DNA from: Elymus sibiricus
Lineage: Eukaryota > Streptophyta > Magnoliopsida > Poales > Poaceae
DNA: 64,000 bases
Direction: 5' to 3'
NCBI GenBank assembly: GCA_039707655.1
Contig: CM077668.1
Span: forward strand, 397,323,630 to 397,387,629
A program made the translations under genes and the position numbers. Shown piece after piece: positions 34,753 through 46,478 of the stretch (position 1 is the stretch's first letter; each line of letters starts with the position of its first letter). Under the pieces are notes generated by a model. The model was not told where the DNA came from. It did no database searches and worked only from the letters and a program-made list of their open reading frames with translations.

Positions 34753-37700
34753 TGTAACACCCCCAGTGTCATGCTACAGTGACCTCACACTAATGATGCC
34801 AAGTCATCATCATTATATCCTAAGAAATGCAATTAAGAAATAATTGAACTCAAATTCAAAATTCAAATAACAAATGAAATTAGAAAAACTTCAAACTTGT
34901 AAACAAAACAGTTCATAATATTGCAAATAATCCCAAAGCAATTATAAAAATAAAACCAACATTATTTGAATTCCCAAATTGACCCTAGCAACTAAAACAG
35001 TACCCAAAACAGCCCCATTTAATCCATTTTTGTTTATGCAAAATTCAAATGAATTCAATTGAACCCCAAACCTTTTTATTGCAGTGCTAAATATTGCTAA
35101 GTAATTATGTGGCACAACTCCATATTTTACAAAAGTCATTTTGGGGCCTAACAATTTGCAAAACAGAAAGGAGAAAACGGAGAAGAGCTTACTGTGCCTA
35201 CGGGCCTAAGTCAAATAGTGCGCGGCCCAGCCCGCCTAGCCGCTTTCTCCCTCCTCCCGCCTCTCTCTCCTCGCCGTCGCCTGCGCGCGCGCACCCGAAG
35301 CCGGCCCCCCCTCGCGCGCGCTCGACAGCGCGTTGCTACAGCGCCGCGGACGCCTACTAACCCGCGCCCCTTCCCCCTGGCGAACCCTAGCCCTCCGTCC
35401 CCCTCTCCCTCGCTCTCCCGTCTCGTCCCGAGCGTCGCCATGGACGGACCTCACTGAAGCACGCAGCCATCGGCGTCCTCTCGTCCCCATGACCTGTCCA
35501 AGAGCTCCGTCGACCTCAACTCCTTTGCCCTGGCGCTCTACTTCGTCCCGGGGAGCAACGCAACGCCTCCATCGCCTCGCCCCCTTCCGTCGACCGACGC
35601 CGCTGCACCGCATCGATCCGCCTCGCCCCTGCGCTCCTAAGCCCTTCGCCGGCCACCTTGTGCCCCGCGGTGAGCACCGCATCTCTCCCGTCTCTCCGCT
35701 GCTCGCCTAGCTGCTGCTGCTGGCCGCCACCGTGACCGTTCTCTGCTCACCGCCATTGCTGCAAACGCCGCGCTCCCGAGCCCCTAAGGCCTCGTCCGTC
35801 CGCTCTAGCGAGCTCTTGGTGCCCCATAGACCCCGCCTAGCTGCTTAGAGCGCTCGAAGGCGAGCCGTAGCCGTGCGCCCGTGCGATCACCGAACTCCGG
35901 CCGCCGCTCGATCCGACGCCGCCGTCGCTACCGTCCCTCCCCAGCCTCCCTGAGACCACCATTGGATGCAGCCGAACCCCAGCTTTCCGTAGAGCCTGTC
36001 CGCTGCTCGATCCGCTGCCCGTGCACCATTTCCGTGCGACACCGCCGCATTTGGTGCTCGCCGGAGCAGCGCCGGCGCGCACGCCGGCATTTAAACATCG
36101 GTGGGCCCCGCCTATAAGGTCATTAGTGGCTAACTGCCGTGCTAATAGCCACTGACCTGCGGGCCTAACACTGTAGCAATTAGGATTAAAATTAAACTAA
36201 CCTACTAACTATGGTGTCACTGACAGTCTAGGCCCACAACTTAATTAGATTAATTAGTTTAATCTAAAAACTGTTAAACTAACAAAGACTGACCACTGGG
36301 TCCCACTGGGCCCAGTTGACCAGTCAACCGCTAACTGGGCTGGCCCCAGTCAATGACAGGTGGGACCCACTGGTCCTGTTGACCAGTTAACTGCTGACTG
36401 GGCAGTTGACTGGGCCCACTGTCGGCCTCTAACACACACTGCTTTGTACACTCTGTGTGTGCACGTAGCAATTTAATCTTTATTTTTGCATTTAAAATAA
36501 ATCCAGTAAATTCCAGAAAATGATTAAAACTTTGAAAAATCATAGAAAATAAACCCTAGCTCGGATGAAAATAATTTATATATGAAAAATGATCAGAAAA
36601 ATCCAACGAATCCGAATATGTCATTTGTATTCATGTTGGAGTCCTCTAAGAAGATGAACATTGAACTTTTAGCCTGTTTTCGATAAATGAATAGTGCATG
36701 ACTTTGATAAAATAAATTCAAACAAATTCCTAAATCATCTAAAATGATTAGAGAGGCATTATATCACCCCTAGCATAACCTACCGGCATGTTGTGCATCT
36801 GTGTTACGTCTGTGTGGTTTATATTTACTGTTTCTTCCCCCTCTTCTCTCCGGTAGACCCGAGACTGACGATGGCCCCGTGATCGACTACGTCACCGACG
36901 ACCCTTTTTCCTTTTCAGCAAAGCTTCCAGGCAAGCAAAACCCCTTGATCATTCCTATATCGCCTATTCCTTCTCTCCCATGCTTGCATTAGAAATTGCT
37001 ACTGTATTTGATTGCTCCTATTCTGATGCATAGCCTGTTTTTGTAACTGCTGTTGATACCTTAACTGCTATCCTAAATGCTTAGAATAGGCGGGTTAGTG
37101 ATCCATCAATGGCCCCACACCCTTGTCCGTGTTGCCCTGCTTTGCTACCGGATGGCTCGCCCAATGTGATCGATTTTCAGAGACCGACACAGCACCGCAC
37201 ACCCCCTTAGGTGTACGACTCTGTAGAACTACTATCGAGTGCCGAGGGTGATACCTCCTACCTCACTCCTGGTGATATCTCTGTAGCGTAGCTAGTCGGT
37301 TGTGGGTTACCGAGGGTGATTCCTCTTTCACCACCTCCACAGAAGCCTCTGTCGTGCAACCCCTCAAGTGTGAACCCATCAAGGGTGATTCCTCCGAGTT
37401 CACCTTGACGGGTACATTGTGTGGGAATCCACCGAGGGTGATTCCTCGGATTCCCTTGATGTTATGGACACACGGTTACCCTACTTTTACTTCAGTCCCC
37501 TGTTGAAGTCGGGTCGACCCCGAGGGGTACCCGCGAGAGATGTGAAGTCGGGTTGACCGTGAGGGTACCCGCGAGATAATTACGTGGCACGGCCGGGCAG
37601 GTAGACCGCCCCAGGAGAGGGTTGGGCCTGGCCCTTGCCATAAGTCCACGAGACGGGGCGACGGGGTCACATGATCGTGGATCTCTGCTCGTTTCCGCGA

Positions 37701-38892
37701 GGTCCCAATGCACTAACGGATTTGGGTATTTGATCTGAGTTGGCCACTGGCCTATACGCACTACCACCACGTGGGATAATGGTTTAATGGGGCCCTCGGC
37801 GCCGTATGTATCAGCCGAAAGCTCTGTCAGATGTCCAGTTCAGCATTGTGGGCTTGTCAGGCTAGTGCCATCCAGGATGAGGTGGTGCTCGTCCCGGCTC
37901 GTCGTATAACGACCCAGAGTGCAAAGGGCGATGGGCCCAAGACCCCTGAGCACTTAGGATGTAGACTGGCGGGGACCTCTCTGCGGAGCCTAGGTAGGAC
38001 TACGTCGTATCGATCAGCCGAGGCCGGGCATGACCGAGAAAAATGTGTTCGGCCAGAGTTAATCGAGCGTGTTGGGTAACAGTAGTGCACCCCTGCAGGG
38101 AAGTTATCTATTCGAATAGCCGTGTCCACGGTAATAGGACGCTCAGTGTTGTATCCCGATCTACTACAACTTGAACTAGATACATGTTACTTTAATTAAT
38201 ATGTTAGCTCCGGGATCGCTTTCTCGCAGGGAGTCGAGGAAGGATCTCTGGGCTTTGCTACTACATTCTTATTGCTTTATTATATGCTACTAATCTGCAC
38301 TCTTCTAATGCTGCAAGACGCTGGAAGATGCTAGTCTTCGATAGGCTAGGCCTTCCCCTCTATTCTGGCATTTCTGCAGTCTAGTCCACCGATACAGCCC
38401 CTTCATTTGATACCGATGCATAAATAGAATAGATCTGATGTAAGTCTTGCGAGTACTTTGGATGAGTACTCACGGTTGCTTTGCTACCGCTTTTCCCCAT
38501 ACCTGTTTACTGCGACCAGATGACGGAGCCCAGGAGCCGGAGATCCCCGATGGTGCCTTCTACTACGTGAAGACCAATGACCAGGAGTAGTTCGGAGGCT
38601 CCCAGGCAGGAGGCATGCGCCTTTTCGATCTAGTTGTCGTTGTTTTGCTCAGCCTTCTTAAGTTATCTTTGTTTAACTTTATGTCTGTACTCAGATACTA
38701 ATGCTTCCGCTGACTCTTCTGTAACTCGAGCTTATGTATTCGAGCCCTCGAGGCCCCTGGCTTGTAATATAAAGCTTGTATTATTTTATTTTGTGTCTAG
38801 TGTTGTGTTGTGATATCTTCCCGTGAGTCCCTGGTCTTGATCGTGCGCATTTGCGTGTATGATTAGTGCACGGTCGAGTCGGGGGCGTCACA
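34753..38892 (+). repeat. 3' LTR of element D (4140 bp)
   Basis: It has the same length as the 5' LTR and differs from it only at scattered positions, most visibly in the CpG-rich block. It ends GGGGGCGTCACA. Confidence 0.92.
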
Positions 38893-39372
38893 TCGGTCTA
38901 CTTGTCTCGGACGTGATGCCTATATACATGATCATTGCCATGAATACGTCATAATTATTTTCTTTTCTATTAATTGTCCAACAGTAATTTGTTTACCCAC
39001 CGTATGCTATGTGTTCGAGAGAGAAGCCTCAAGTGAAAACTATGGCTCCCAGGTCTACTTTATCATATATTAAAAACCTAAAAATACCTTGTTGCAATTT
39101 ATTTACTTTTATTTTATTTAGTATTTTAGTTTATCTATTTATCTCTATAAGATTTAATCCGTGCAAATAACCGCTAAGAGGATTGACAACCCTCTTATTT
39201 GCGTTGGGTGCAAGTGTTTGCTCTTGTGTGTGCATGTGCATTTAACGGAATTTTGCTTGGTTCTCCTACTGGATTGATAACATTGGTTCTTAACTGAGGG
39301 AAATACTTATCTCTACTATACTGCATCATCCTCTCCTCTTCGGGGAAATACCAACGCAGTCTACAAGTAGCA

Positions 39373-40648
39373 GTGAGCACAAAGCAACATATATCATGCA
39401 ATGACGAAGTCTAACTCTCTTCCTATGCAATGGTATGTCATAAAAGAACAATTCATGCACATCAAGTAAAGGCCAATGCATAGTATAAGCAGTTTCTTGC
39501 AATTTTATCGTATTGGAAACATGGAGAGGTGGAGATGTAGTTCCTCTCTCATAAAAATTGCAAGTAGGAGCAGCAAGCACATGCATATTATATTCATCAA
39601 AATCATCATGTGTAATAGTAAAACGCAACCCATCAATATAATCCTTAATAAGCGCAAACTTCTCCGATATAGTGTAATTGGGAGAATTCAAAAAGATAAT
39701 AGGACTATCATGTGTGGGTGCAATAGCAACAATTTCATTCTTAACATAAGGAACTATAGCAAGTTCATCTTCCTAAGCTTCATTCAAATTGGCATCATGG
39801 CCACTAGCATAGCAAGCATTAATTTCATCAAAAAGAGATATTTCAAATGAACAAAAGGGATCATATCAATCATCATAGCATTCATCCTTCGGTAAGCACG
39901 AAGGGAAATTAAACAATGTATGAGTTGAAGAGTTACTCTCATTAGAAGGTGGGCACGGGTAACTAATCCGCTCTTCCTCCATTTGTTCTTCGCTCTCCTC
40001 GTCATCTTTTTCATCTAATGAGCTCATAGTGTCATCAATTTGTTCTTCCATAGGAGCCTGCAAAATATTAGGCTCTTCTTGGACAGCAGAGACTTTCTCA
40101 ATAAATTCATCAATATAGGCATTATATTCATAATTCTCATAGCAATATTTAAGTATAGCATAATGTTCAGATCTGTAAAGAGCATCATCACAATCTTCAT
40201 ACTTTTCAAACAAAGATTCAATTTCATAAGCACCCTTAAAAGCAACAAATTCTTCTATTTGTTCCACATCATAGTAATCATATATACCATTAGCATAAGA
40301 AGCCAAGGTTTCATTATCATTAAATTCACATTGAAAGGGGAGGTGTGGAGCCTCCATCCTAGAGCAACAAGTATAATCACACCTTAAGCACAAATTCCAA
40401 GCATACCAACGCAACATTTTAATTTGATACCATAAGTGTTTCCCTTTTTGAGACAAGCGATAATCCCTAAAGTATTCCCGGTGATCCAAAGTATCTCCCA
40501 TTATCAAGTTGAATGGAGATTTATCAGGATTATCAAAGTAGTAATTAATGTTTCGCACATAACCAACATCGAGGATTTTAGGAGGTTCCCCATTTCCATG
40601 AGTAGTAAGTACAATTAATTTTTTTGGTGTTTTGTGTTCCATATCCAT
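39373..40648 (-). pseudogene. ORF-X of element B, two stops, split by element G
   Basis: The frame starts at ATG 40648-40646, 122 bp after the PBS. It stays in one frame to the G insertion point and resumes, in frame, at 22908, ending at TGA 22832-22830, for about 450 codons in all. It has two in-frame stops, near 39868 and 39780. The N-terminus differs from those of A and F. A 14-residue C...HL...C segment (CCSRMEAPHLPFQC, 40369-40328) aligns with the zinc knuckle of A but has its second Cys misplaced. Blocks shared with F include YAWNLC, CEFNDNE, IEEFVAFKGA, EISLFDE and ELAIVPYVKNEI. An acidic DEKDDEESEEQMEEE stretch is unique to B. The C-terminus has PLHRKRVRL. Function unknown. Confidence 0.7.
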
Positions 40649-40769
40649 AACTAAAGATATAAAACAACTTAGAACTGAAAATAAAAACTACTTAGTGGAA
40701 CAGAAAATAAAAACTACTTAGTGATAAAGCAAACAAGCACACACGAGAATATCAACCCCACGCTATTGC

Positions 40770-40787
40770 TCCCCGGCAACGGCGCTA
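40770..40787 (-). other. PBS of element B (tRNA-Asp, one mismatch)
   Basis: The minus strand reads TAGCGCCGTTGCCGGGGA, 11 bp inside the LTR end at 40799. It carries the same position-2 change as element F. Confidence 0.85.
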
Positions 40788-40798
40788 GAAAAAGGTCT

Positions 40799-42317
40799 TG
40801 ATAACCCACAAGTGTAGGGGATCAATTGTAGCTTTTTCGATAAATAAGAGTGTCGAACCCAACGAGGAGCTAAAGGTAGAATTTATATTCTCTTCAAGTT
40901 CTATCGACCACCGATACAACTCTACGCACACTTAACGTTTGCTTTACCTAGAACAAGTATGAAACAACTTGTAGGTGTAAAGATAAGTTTGCAAGAATAA
41001 AACTAGAAGTACTTAGTAGGAATAAAACTATGAGTAAATTGCAAGATAATAAAAGTTAGTTTATTAGTAGAAAGCTTTTGTAACACAAGAGAAGGATTTG
41101 TCCATAGGCAATCGATAACTAGACCGGTAATCATTATTGCAATTTTATATGAGGGAGAGGCATGAGCTAACATACTTTCCGTACTTGGATCATATGCACT
41201 TATGATTGGAACTCTAGCAAGCATCCGCAACTACTAAAGATCATTAAGGTAAAACCCAACCATAGCATTAAGTAACAAGTCCCCTTTACTCCCATACGCA
41301 ACAACCCCCTTACTCGGGTATGTGTTTCAGTCACTCACGCAACCCACCATAAGCGAATTATGAACGTATTGCAACACCCTACAGCGGTAATCCCACACGC
41401 TTGCGCAACACAGAGGGCACCATAGGACAGCACCAAAATAAAACATACAACTCAAACCAATCACGATCATCAATCGACCCATAGGACAAAACGAATCTAC
41501 TCAAACATCATAGAATTGCCACACATCATTCGATAATAATATATAGCGTTAAGCAGCATGTTTAAGTAGAGATTGCAGCGGGGAGAAGAGGTGTTACACC
41601 GCTGCATAGAGGGGGAGAGAGTTAGTGTTGACGGCGGCGAAGTTGTTGGTGTAGATCGCCGTCACGATGGTTGCCCCGGCGGTGTTCCGGCGCCACCGGG
41701 AGAGAGGGGGAGAGAGCCCCCTCCTTCTTCTTCTTACTTGGCCTCCCCCTAGATGGGAGGAGAGTTTCCCCTCTGGTCCATGGCCGCCATGGCTCCCAGA
41801 GGGGAGGAGCCCCTCCGAGATTGGATCTCTCTCTCTCTGTTCTCTTCTGTTTCGCGTTTTTGTTTTCTGGCCGAAAACCGTTTCTTAAATTCCTGGAGAT
41901 CTGTAACTCCGATTGGGCTGAAATTTTGAGGGGATTTTTATTCGGATATTATCTGACTTACGGCCGAAGGGCACCCCCAACCGACTTACAAGGAAGCCAC
42001 GAGCCCCCTAGGCGCACCCAAGGGGCCCGCGCCCTCCAGGCTTGCCGTCTCCTCGGGCATCGTCTCGCGTTGATTCTTTTTCCCAAAAATCACATATATT
42101 CCAAAATAAATCTCCGTAAATTTTTATCGCGTTTGGACTTCGTTTGATATGGATTTTCTGTGAAACAAAAAAACATGCAACAAACAGGAACTGGCACTGG
42201 GCACTGGATCAATATGTTAGTCCAAGAAATCATATAAAATGTTGCCAAAAGTATGTGGAAATTGTAGGATATTGGCATAAAACAATAAAAAATTATAGAT
42301 ACGACGGAGACGTATCA
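40799..42317 (-). repeat. 5' LTR of element B (1519 bp)
   Basis: It pairs with 11204-12718. On the minus strand it starts TGATACGTCTCCGTCGTATC at 42317 and ends at 40799 with GTGGGTTATCA. Confidence 0.9.
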
Positions 42318-42706
42318 GCGTCGAAGTTCTAGGTTTATTTCTGGGGGTTTCTCTATTTATAGGATTTTTCAGCGTTGGAATCACGCAAAAAGGAGTTACG
42401 AGGGGCCCACAAGGCAACAACACACGACCCCCCCAGGGCATGCCGTGTTGCCTTGTCACCTCCTCGTGGCTCTTCTGGTCCTTCCACGAAGCTTCGGGGG
42501 TCTCTTTTGGTCCATAAAAAATCGTCAAAATTTTTGGGGTCAATCCAAGAACTTTTATTTCTGCACAAAAAACAACACCACGGCAGTTCTGCTGAAAACA
42601 GCGTCAATCCGGGTTAGTTCTATTCAAATCATACCAAAATCATATAAAATTGTTATAAACATGGCATGAATACTTCATAAATTATAGATACGTTGGAGAC
42701 GTATCA
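42318..42706 (-). repeat. 5' LTR of element A, outer part
   Basis: This 389-bp piece completes the LTR begun at 9916-11203 (about 1.68 kb in all). It starts on the minus strand with TGATACGTCTCCAACGTATC at 42706. The first five bases 42318-42322 are the TSD copy of B. Confidence 0.8.
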
Positions 42707-44701
42707 GCTCCTCGCACGTAGTGAGGTCCCGAAAGTTAGGGTGTGCATTCGGTTTTTTTGTTTCATTTTATGGTTTATATGGCTTTTATACTTCGGTTTA
42801 TATAGTTTTATACATAGATACGGTTCGGTTTCCGTAGTAACCATTTACTTTCAGTTCGGTTTCGGTAATAACCAAATTAACCAAAGTTGACACGAATTTT
42901 TGGGCCAACGCATAACTTTTCCACGTGTAAATACATGATATATATCATAATGAGGAAAAACAATTATGGTAAAGAAGTGTCGTTGGATAAGCAGTCAGGC
43001 TAATCACGTAAACTGAAGCACTAAATGGGCCAGAAAGTACTGTACTATAGTAGCCCATTACGCTTTGAACCCAAAAAACCTCAATTTCGGTTAATTTGGT
43101 TTAACCAAATGTTTTCGGTTTCCAACAAAAAAAACGAAATACAAATGGTTTTCAGATTTCAAAATTGAAACTGAAACCGAAACATGGGAAAACCAAAATT
43201 TCGGTTCGGTTTTTTTTTTTTTTGTTCAGTTTTGCACACCCTGACTCGGAAGCGTATCAATGATCACACTAAATACATATGGTGCGAGACGGCACAACCG
43301 ACCAAGGCATGTATGGCCAGCAAGGGCACTTGGGCCTCTGCCTAGACCGATAGCTGAGCCATAGTTGTGTGAAAGAGCAAAAGAGAGCTTCCGAGCGACC
43401 AACGAGAAGAGGCGTTGCATGTATCTTCACATGCCAGAGTGTCGTATACGAACCAAGGGGCAACCACCTCGGGGTACGATATAATAAGCAAGCTCTCCTT
43501 GATAATTCATAAAATGAAAACTTATTAAACGTGTTGCCCATATGTTGCTTAGTTTCATGGCTGCAGTTGGTCTTTGTGCCAAGGCCGGAACGATCGCCTC
43601 AATTGTCCGAGTAGGAGTCCCCAATTTTGATGGCTTGGATCATGTGCCACCGGGGGGTGGTAGGGGTTGGGGTGGTCTTTCTATCGACCTGACTGTTGGG
43701 TTAACTTGGCTCGTCAAAGAAGGACATGGGCAATGATCATCAATGCCTGTTGTTAGTAAATATAAAAGGAAAGTACGAACAAAATATGAATATAATACCT
43801 TGAATACAATTCACCAGAAACATCCTTTGAATGGTTCACATATATTCTTGGTTGCATTGGTCGCTTCGCTTCTTGGTCGCAATTGGTCTTTGCGCCGATG
43901 GAGCGACAGAGGGCGGTGCCATATAGCCAGCATGGGCAGAGGCATGTGCGAACGACTCAGGTGGGTCAAAGTCGGTTGTATTAATTCATGTCGCAGTGCT
44001 TTCATGTGGCAGTTACATATGCTTTGGCTAATTCGTAATGTAATCTACAATGTCAATAAGCGACATTCATATCTCTATAGGCTCCCTGCTTTAGCCCTGG
44101 ACCATGGGAGATGCCATAACTTTTGCCTTTTGTGCCCGCTTCCTGCTTTGCTCGAGCCAGCGTGTGGAGGGAGTCGCCTTCTAATGCCCTTTAAGATCTA
44201 GTTTGGATAGTAGAAAGGTCCCATGCCTTTTCCCCAAGGATTAACTCTGAGTTATCGAACCCACAAGAGGATTTGCACTATGACAAAGGCTCTCACAAGT
44301 TCTTGCAAGAGAATTAAATCCCAGATTTCAACTGGACCTTTAACAACCTTAGGGGTGTAAATACTAGCATTAAAAATAGGCTTGGGTATAAGGTCTTTGT
44401 TCTTACAACAATATATTTATGCTCGGGATCATCATGATATTAGTTTTTGCTCTAGAAGACACTCGTTAAGATGTGCTTGCGACGCGATGATGTGGAGGAT
44501 GTGTCCAAATTACGTCTTGACCGGTGCGTGACCTCCATAAAGAGTTAGTTGTCCAACCGCAGGCCCTTACCGTCTCACTGGGTTACCTTAGTTATTAAGA
44601 ATAAATATTCTGACAAAATCATTGGGTGTTTAATGACTACACCTCATGAATCACCAAGGATTGGCTTTACACTACCGTACTAAACCTTTTCTGTCACTTG
44701 T
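42707..44701. other. Low-copy block between nests, no recognised gene
   Basis: Apart from the MITE at 42738-43242, nothing here repeats elsewhere in the window. Open frames at 43542-43736 and 43743-44201 show no domain I recognise, and two short segments (GCAGTTGGTCTTTGTGCC near 43562 and GCAATTGGTCTTTGCGCC near 43879) resemble each other. It may be old host sequence or an unknown element. Confidence 0.4.
42738..43242. mobile_element. hAT-like MITE, about 505 bp
   Basis: The ends AGGGTGTGCA and TGCACACCCT are exact inverted repeats of 10 bp. The interior is rich in TTCGGTTTTGG-type words, close to common plant hAT-like MITEs that start TAGGG(T/A)GTGCA. A matching 8-bp target duplication is not visible, so the assignment is by sequence type only. 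A run of 14 T lies at 43210-43223. Confidence 0.55.
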
Positions 44702-46266
44702 TGATACGTCTCCAACGTATCTATAATTTCTGATTGTTCCATGCTGTTATATTATCAATCTCGGATGTTTTTACATACATTTACAGCAATTATATATCAT
44801 TTTTTGGGACTAACCTATTAACTTAGTGCCCAGTGCCAGTTGTTGTTTTCTGCCTATTTTTGGTTTTATAGAAAATCAATACCAAACGAAGTCCAAATGC
44901 CACGAAACTTTTTGGAGATTTTTTTCTGGACATAACAAACACTAGAAGCTTCGGGAGGAGGCCAGAAGACCCAGGAGGTGGCCACGAGCCACCAGGGCGC
45001 GCCTGGGGGGCAGGCGCGCTCTGGTGCCTCGTGGGCCCACCTCTGACCCTTTTGACCTAATTCCACCACCATAAATTCCCAAAAATCGGGAAACAAATAG
45101 GGGAGTCCACGAAATACTTTTTCCGCCGCCGCAAGCTTCTGTTCTCGAGAGATCCCATCTGGAGGCCTTCTCTGGTACTCCGCCAAAGGGGGAATCGATC
45201 ACGGAGGGGCTCTACATCAACCTTGCTGCCCTTCCGATGATGCGTGAGTAGTTTACCACAGACCTTCGGGTCCATAGTTAGTAGCTAGATGGCTTCTTCT
45301 CTCTTTTTGATCTTGAATACAATGTTCTCCTCGATGTTCTTGGAGTGCTATCCGATGTAATCACTTTTTGCGGTGTGTTTGTTGGGATCCGATAAATTGT
45401 GAGTTTATGATCAGATTATCCATGAATATTATTTGAGTCATCTCTGATCTCTTTTATACATGATTATTATAGCTTCGTATTTCTTCTCCGATCTATTGAT
45501 TTGGTTTGGCCAACTAGATTGATTTATCTTGCCATGGGAAGAGGTGCTTTCTAATGGGTTCGATCTTGCGGTGCTCAATCCCAGTGACAGAAAGGGACAT
45601 GACACGTATGTATCATTTCTATTAAGGGTTAAAAAAAATGGGGTTTATTCATGTGTGAGTTTACTTTGTCTACATCATATCAATCGTGCTTAAGGCGTTA
45701 CTCCGTTCTTTATGGACTTAATACACTAGATGCATGCTGGATAGCGGTCAATGTGTGGAGTAATAGTAGTAGATGCAGGCAGGAGTCGGTCTACTTGTCT
45801 CAGACATGATGCCTATATACAAGATCATTGCCTTGGATATCATCATGATTATTTGCTTTTCTATCAATTGCCCAACAGTAATTTGTCTACCCGCCGTATG
45901 CTATTTTCTTGAGAGAAGCCTCTAGTGAAAACTATGGCCCCCGGGTCTATCTAAATCATATACTAAACCCCTAAAAATACTTGCTGCACTTTTCTTTTAT
46001 TTATTTTATTTTGTATTTTTGTTTCAATCTATCTATCTATCACATACAATTTAATCTTGCAATTACCGCCGAGGGATTGACAACCCCTTGTTTGCATTGG
46101 GTGCAAGGATTTGTTGTTTGTGTGCAGGTACTGCTAACGAGGTGTTGCGTGATTCTCCTACTGGATTGATAACCTTGGTTTCATAACTGAGGGAAACACT
46201 TACCTCTACTGTGCTGCATCATCCCTTCCTCTTCGGGGAAAATACCAACGCAAGCTACAAGTAGCA
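44702..46266 (+). repeat. 5' LTR of element C (1565 bp)
   Basis: The LTR runs from TGATACGTCTCCAACGTATC to CTACAAGTAGCA. It belongs to the same family as the LTRs of F and G but is more diverged (TTTCTGATTG, ATATTATCAATCTCGG). Confidence 0.9.
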
Positions 46267-46277
46267 GGAAGAATTTC

Positions 46278-46295
46278 TGGCGCCGTTGCCAGGGA
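46278..46295 (+). other. PBS of element C (tRNA-Asp)
   Basis: TGGCGCCGTTGCCAGGGA matches tRNA-Asp with one change (A for G at position 14). Confidence 0.88.
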
Positions 46296-46478
46296 GACAT
46301 CATCAACAGCTATCAAGTACCTTTGCATAAACTCTCATGTCCTTGCATTTATTTTATTTGCCTCTCGTTTTCATCTCCCCCACTTCTAAAAAGTTTTTAC
46401 AAAAATCAAAAATATTTTTCGTTTGCCTTTTTCTTGTTTGTTTGTTTGCTTGCTTGTTATCTTGTTTGCGTAGCCACG

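Larger units (their letters stand above)
29880..38892 (+). mobile_element. Element D: gypsy derivative with 4140-bp LTRs and no coding region
   Basis: Both LTRs (29880-34019 and 34753-38892) are 4140 bp and begin TGTAACACCCCCAGTGTCAT. The internal region is only 733 bp, with a PBS for initiator tRNA-Met and a PPT. The TSD is TCGGT (29875-29879 and 38893-38897). The LTR size and tRNA-Met PBS recall the LARD/Sukkula-Erika group of Triticeae, which I cannot confirm here. Element E has a related LTR and leader and keeps part of pol, so D looks like a deletion derivative mobilised in trans. Confidence 0.92.
22909..39372 (+). mobile_element. Element G: Athila-like non-autonomous element with gag/protease cassette
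   Basis: The LTRs are 22909-24462 and 28792-29879 plus 38898-39372. The TSD is GTGAG at 22904-22908 and 39373-39377. Without the nested element D and its TSD copy it is about 7.45 kb. The order is LTR, PBS, leader, truncated gag and protease, non-coding 3' region, PPT, LTR. There is no polymerase or integrase. LTR, leader and 3' region are almost those of element F, but the coding cassette is unrelated over most of its length. Confidence 0.92.
28792..39372 (+). repeat. 3' LTR of element G, split by element D
   Basis: The parts are 28792-29879 and 38898-39372, together about 1563 bp, interrupted inside the segment GCAGGAGTCGGTCTACTTGT. The second part ends CTACAAGTAGCA at 39372. Confidence 0.92.
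11204..42317 (-). mobile_element. Element B: Athila-like non-autonomous element with ORF-X
   Basis: The element has a left LTR (11204-12718) and a right LTR (40799-42317) in minus orientation. Both start TGATACGTCTCCGTCGTATC and end with ...GTGGGTTATCA on the minus strand. Internal sequence is split into 12719-15200, 22781-22908 and 39373-40798 by elements F and G. Removing them gives an element of about 7.06 kb. Flanks are GCGGC (11199-11203) and GCGTC (42318-42322), a TSD with one mismatch. It sits in the 5' LTR of element A. Confidence 0.85.
5029..42706 (-). mobile_element. Element A: Athila-like non-autonomous gypsy element, outermost host of the nest
   Basis: On the minus strand the order is: 5' LTR (42706 to 42318, then 11203 to 9916), PBS for tRNA-Asp (9902-9885), a broken ORF-X (9789-7768) and a long non-coding 3' region (7767-5034). 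The 3' LTR lies beyond the copia insertion, outside the window. Element B interrupts the 5' LTR between 11203 and 42318; the two sides join back into a continuous LTR when compared with the related LTR at 16303-16440. No reverse transcriptase or integrase is present, so movement would depend on proteins supplied in trans. Its broken ORF fits its place as the oldest layer. Confidence 0.8.

Noticed and set aside
42730..43250. 8-bp target duplication for the MITE
   Set aside because: The flanks CGAAAGTT and GACTCGGA do not match, so I did not use a TSD as evidence.
43743..44201. 152-codon frame as a host gene
   Set aside because: No recognisable domain, and no clear start context or codon pattern; it may be chance in a low-copy block.
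46323..46478. N-terminal extension of the C gag frame
   Set aside because: This part is leader sequence shared with untranslated leaders of F and G; the ATG at 46479 is the better start.
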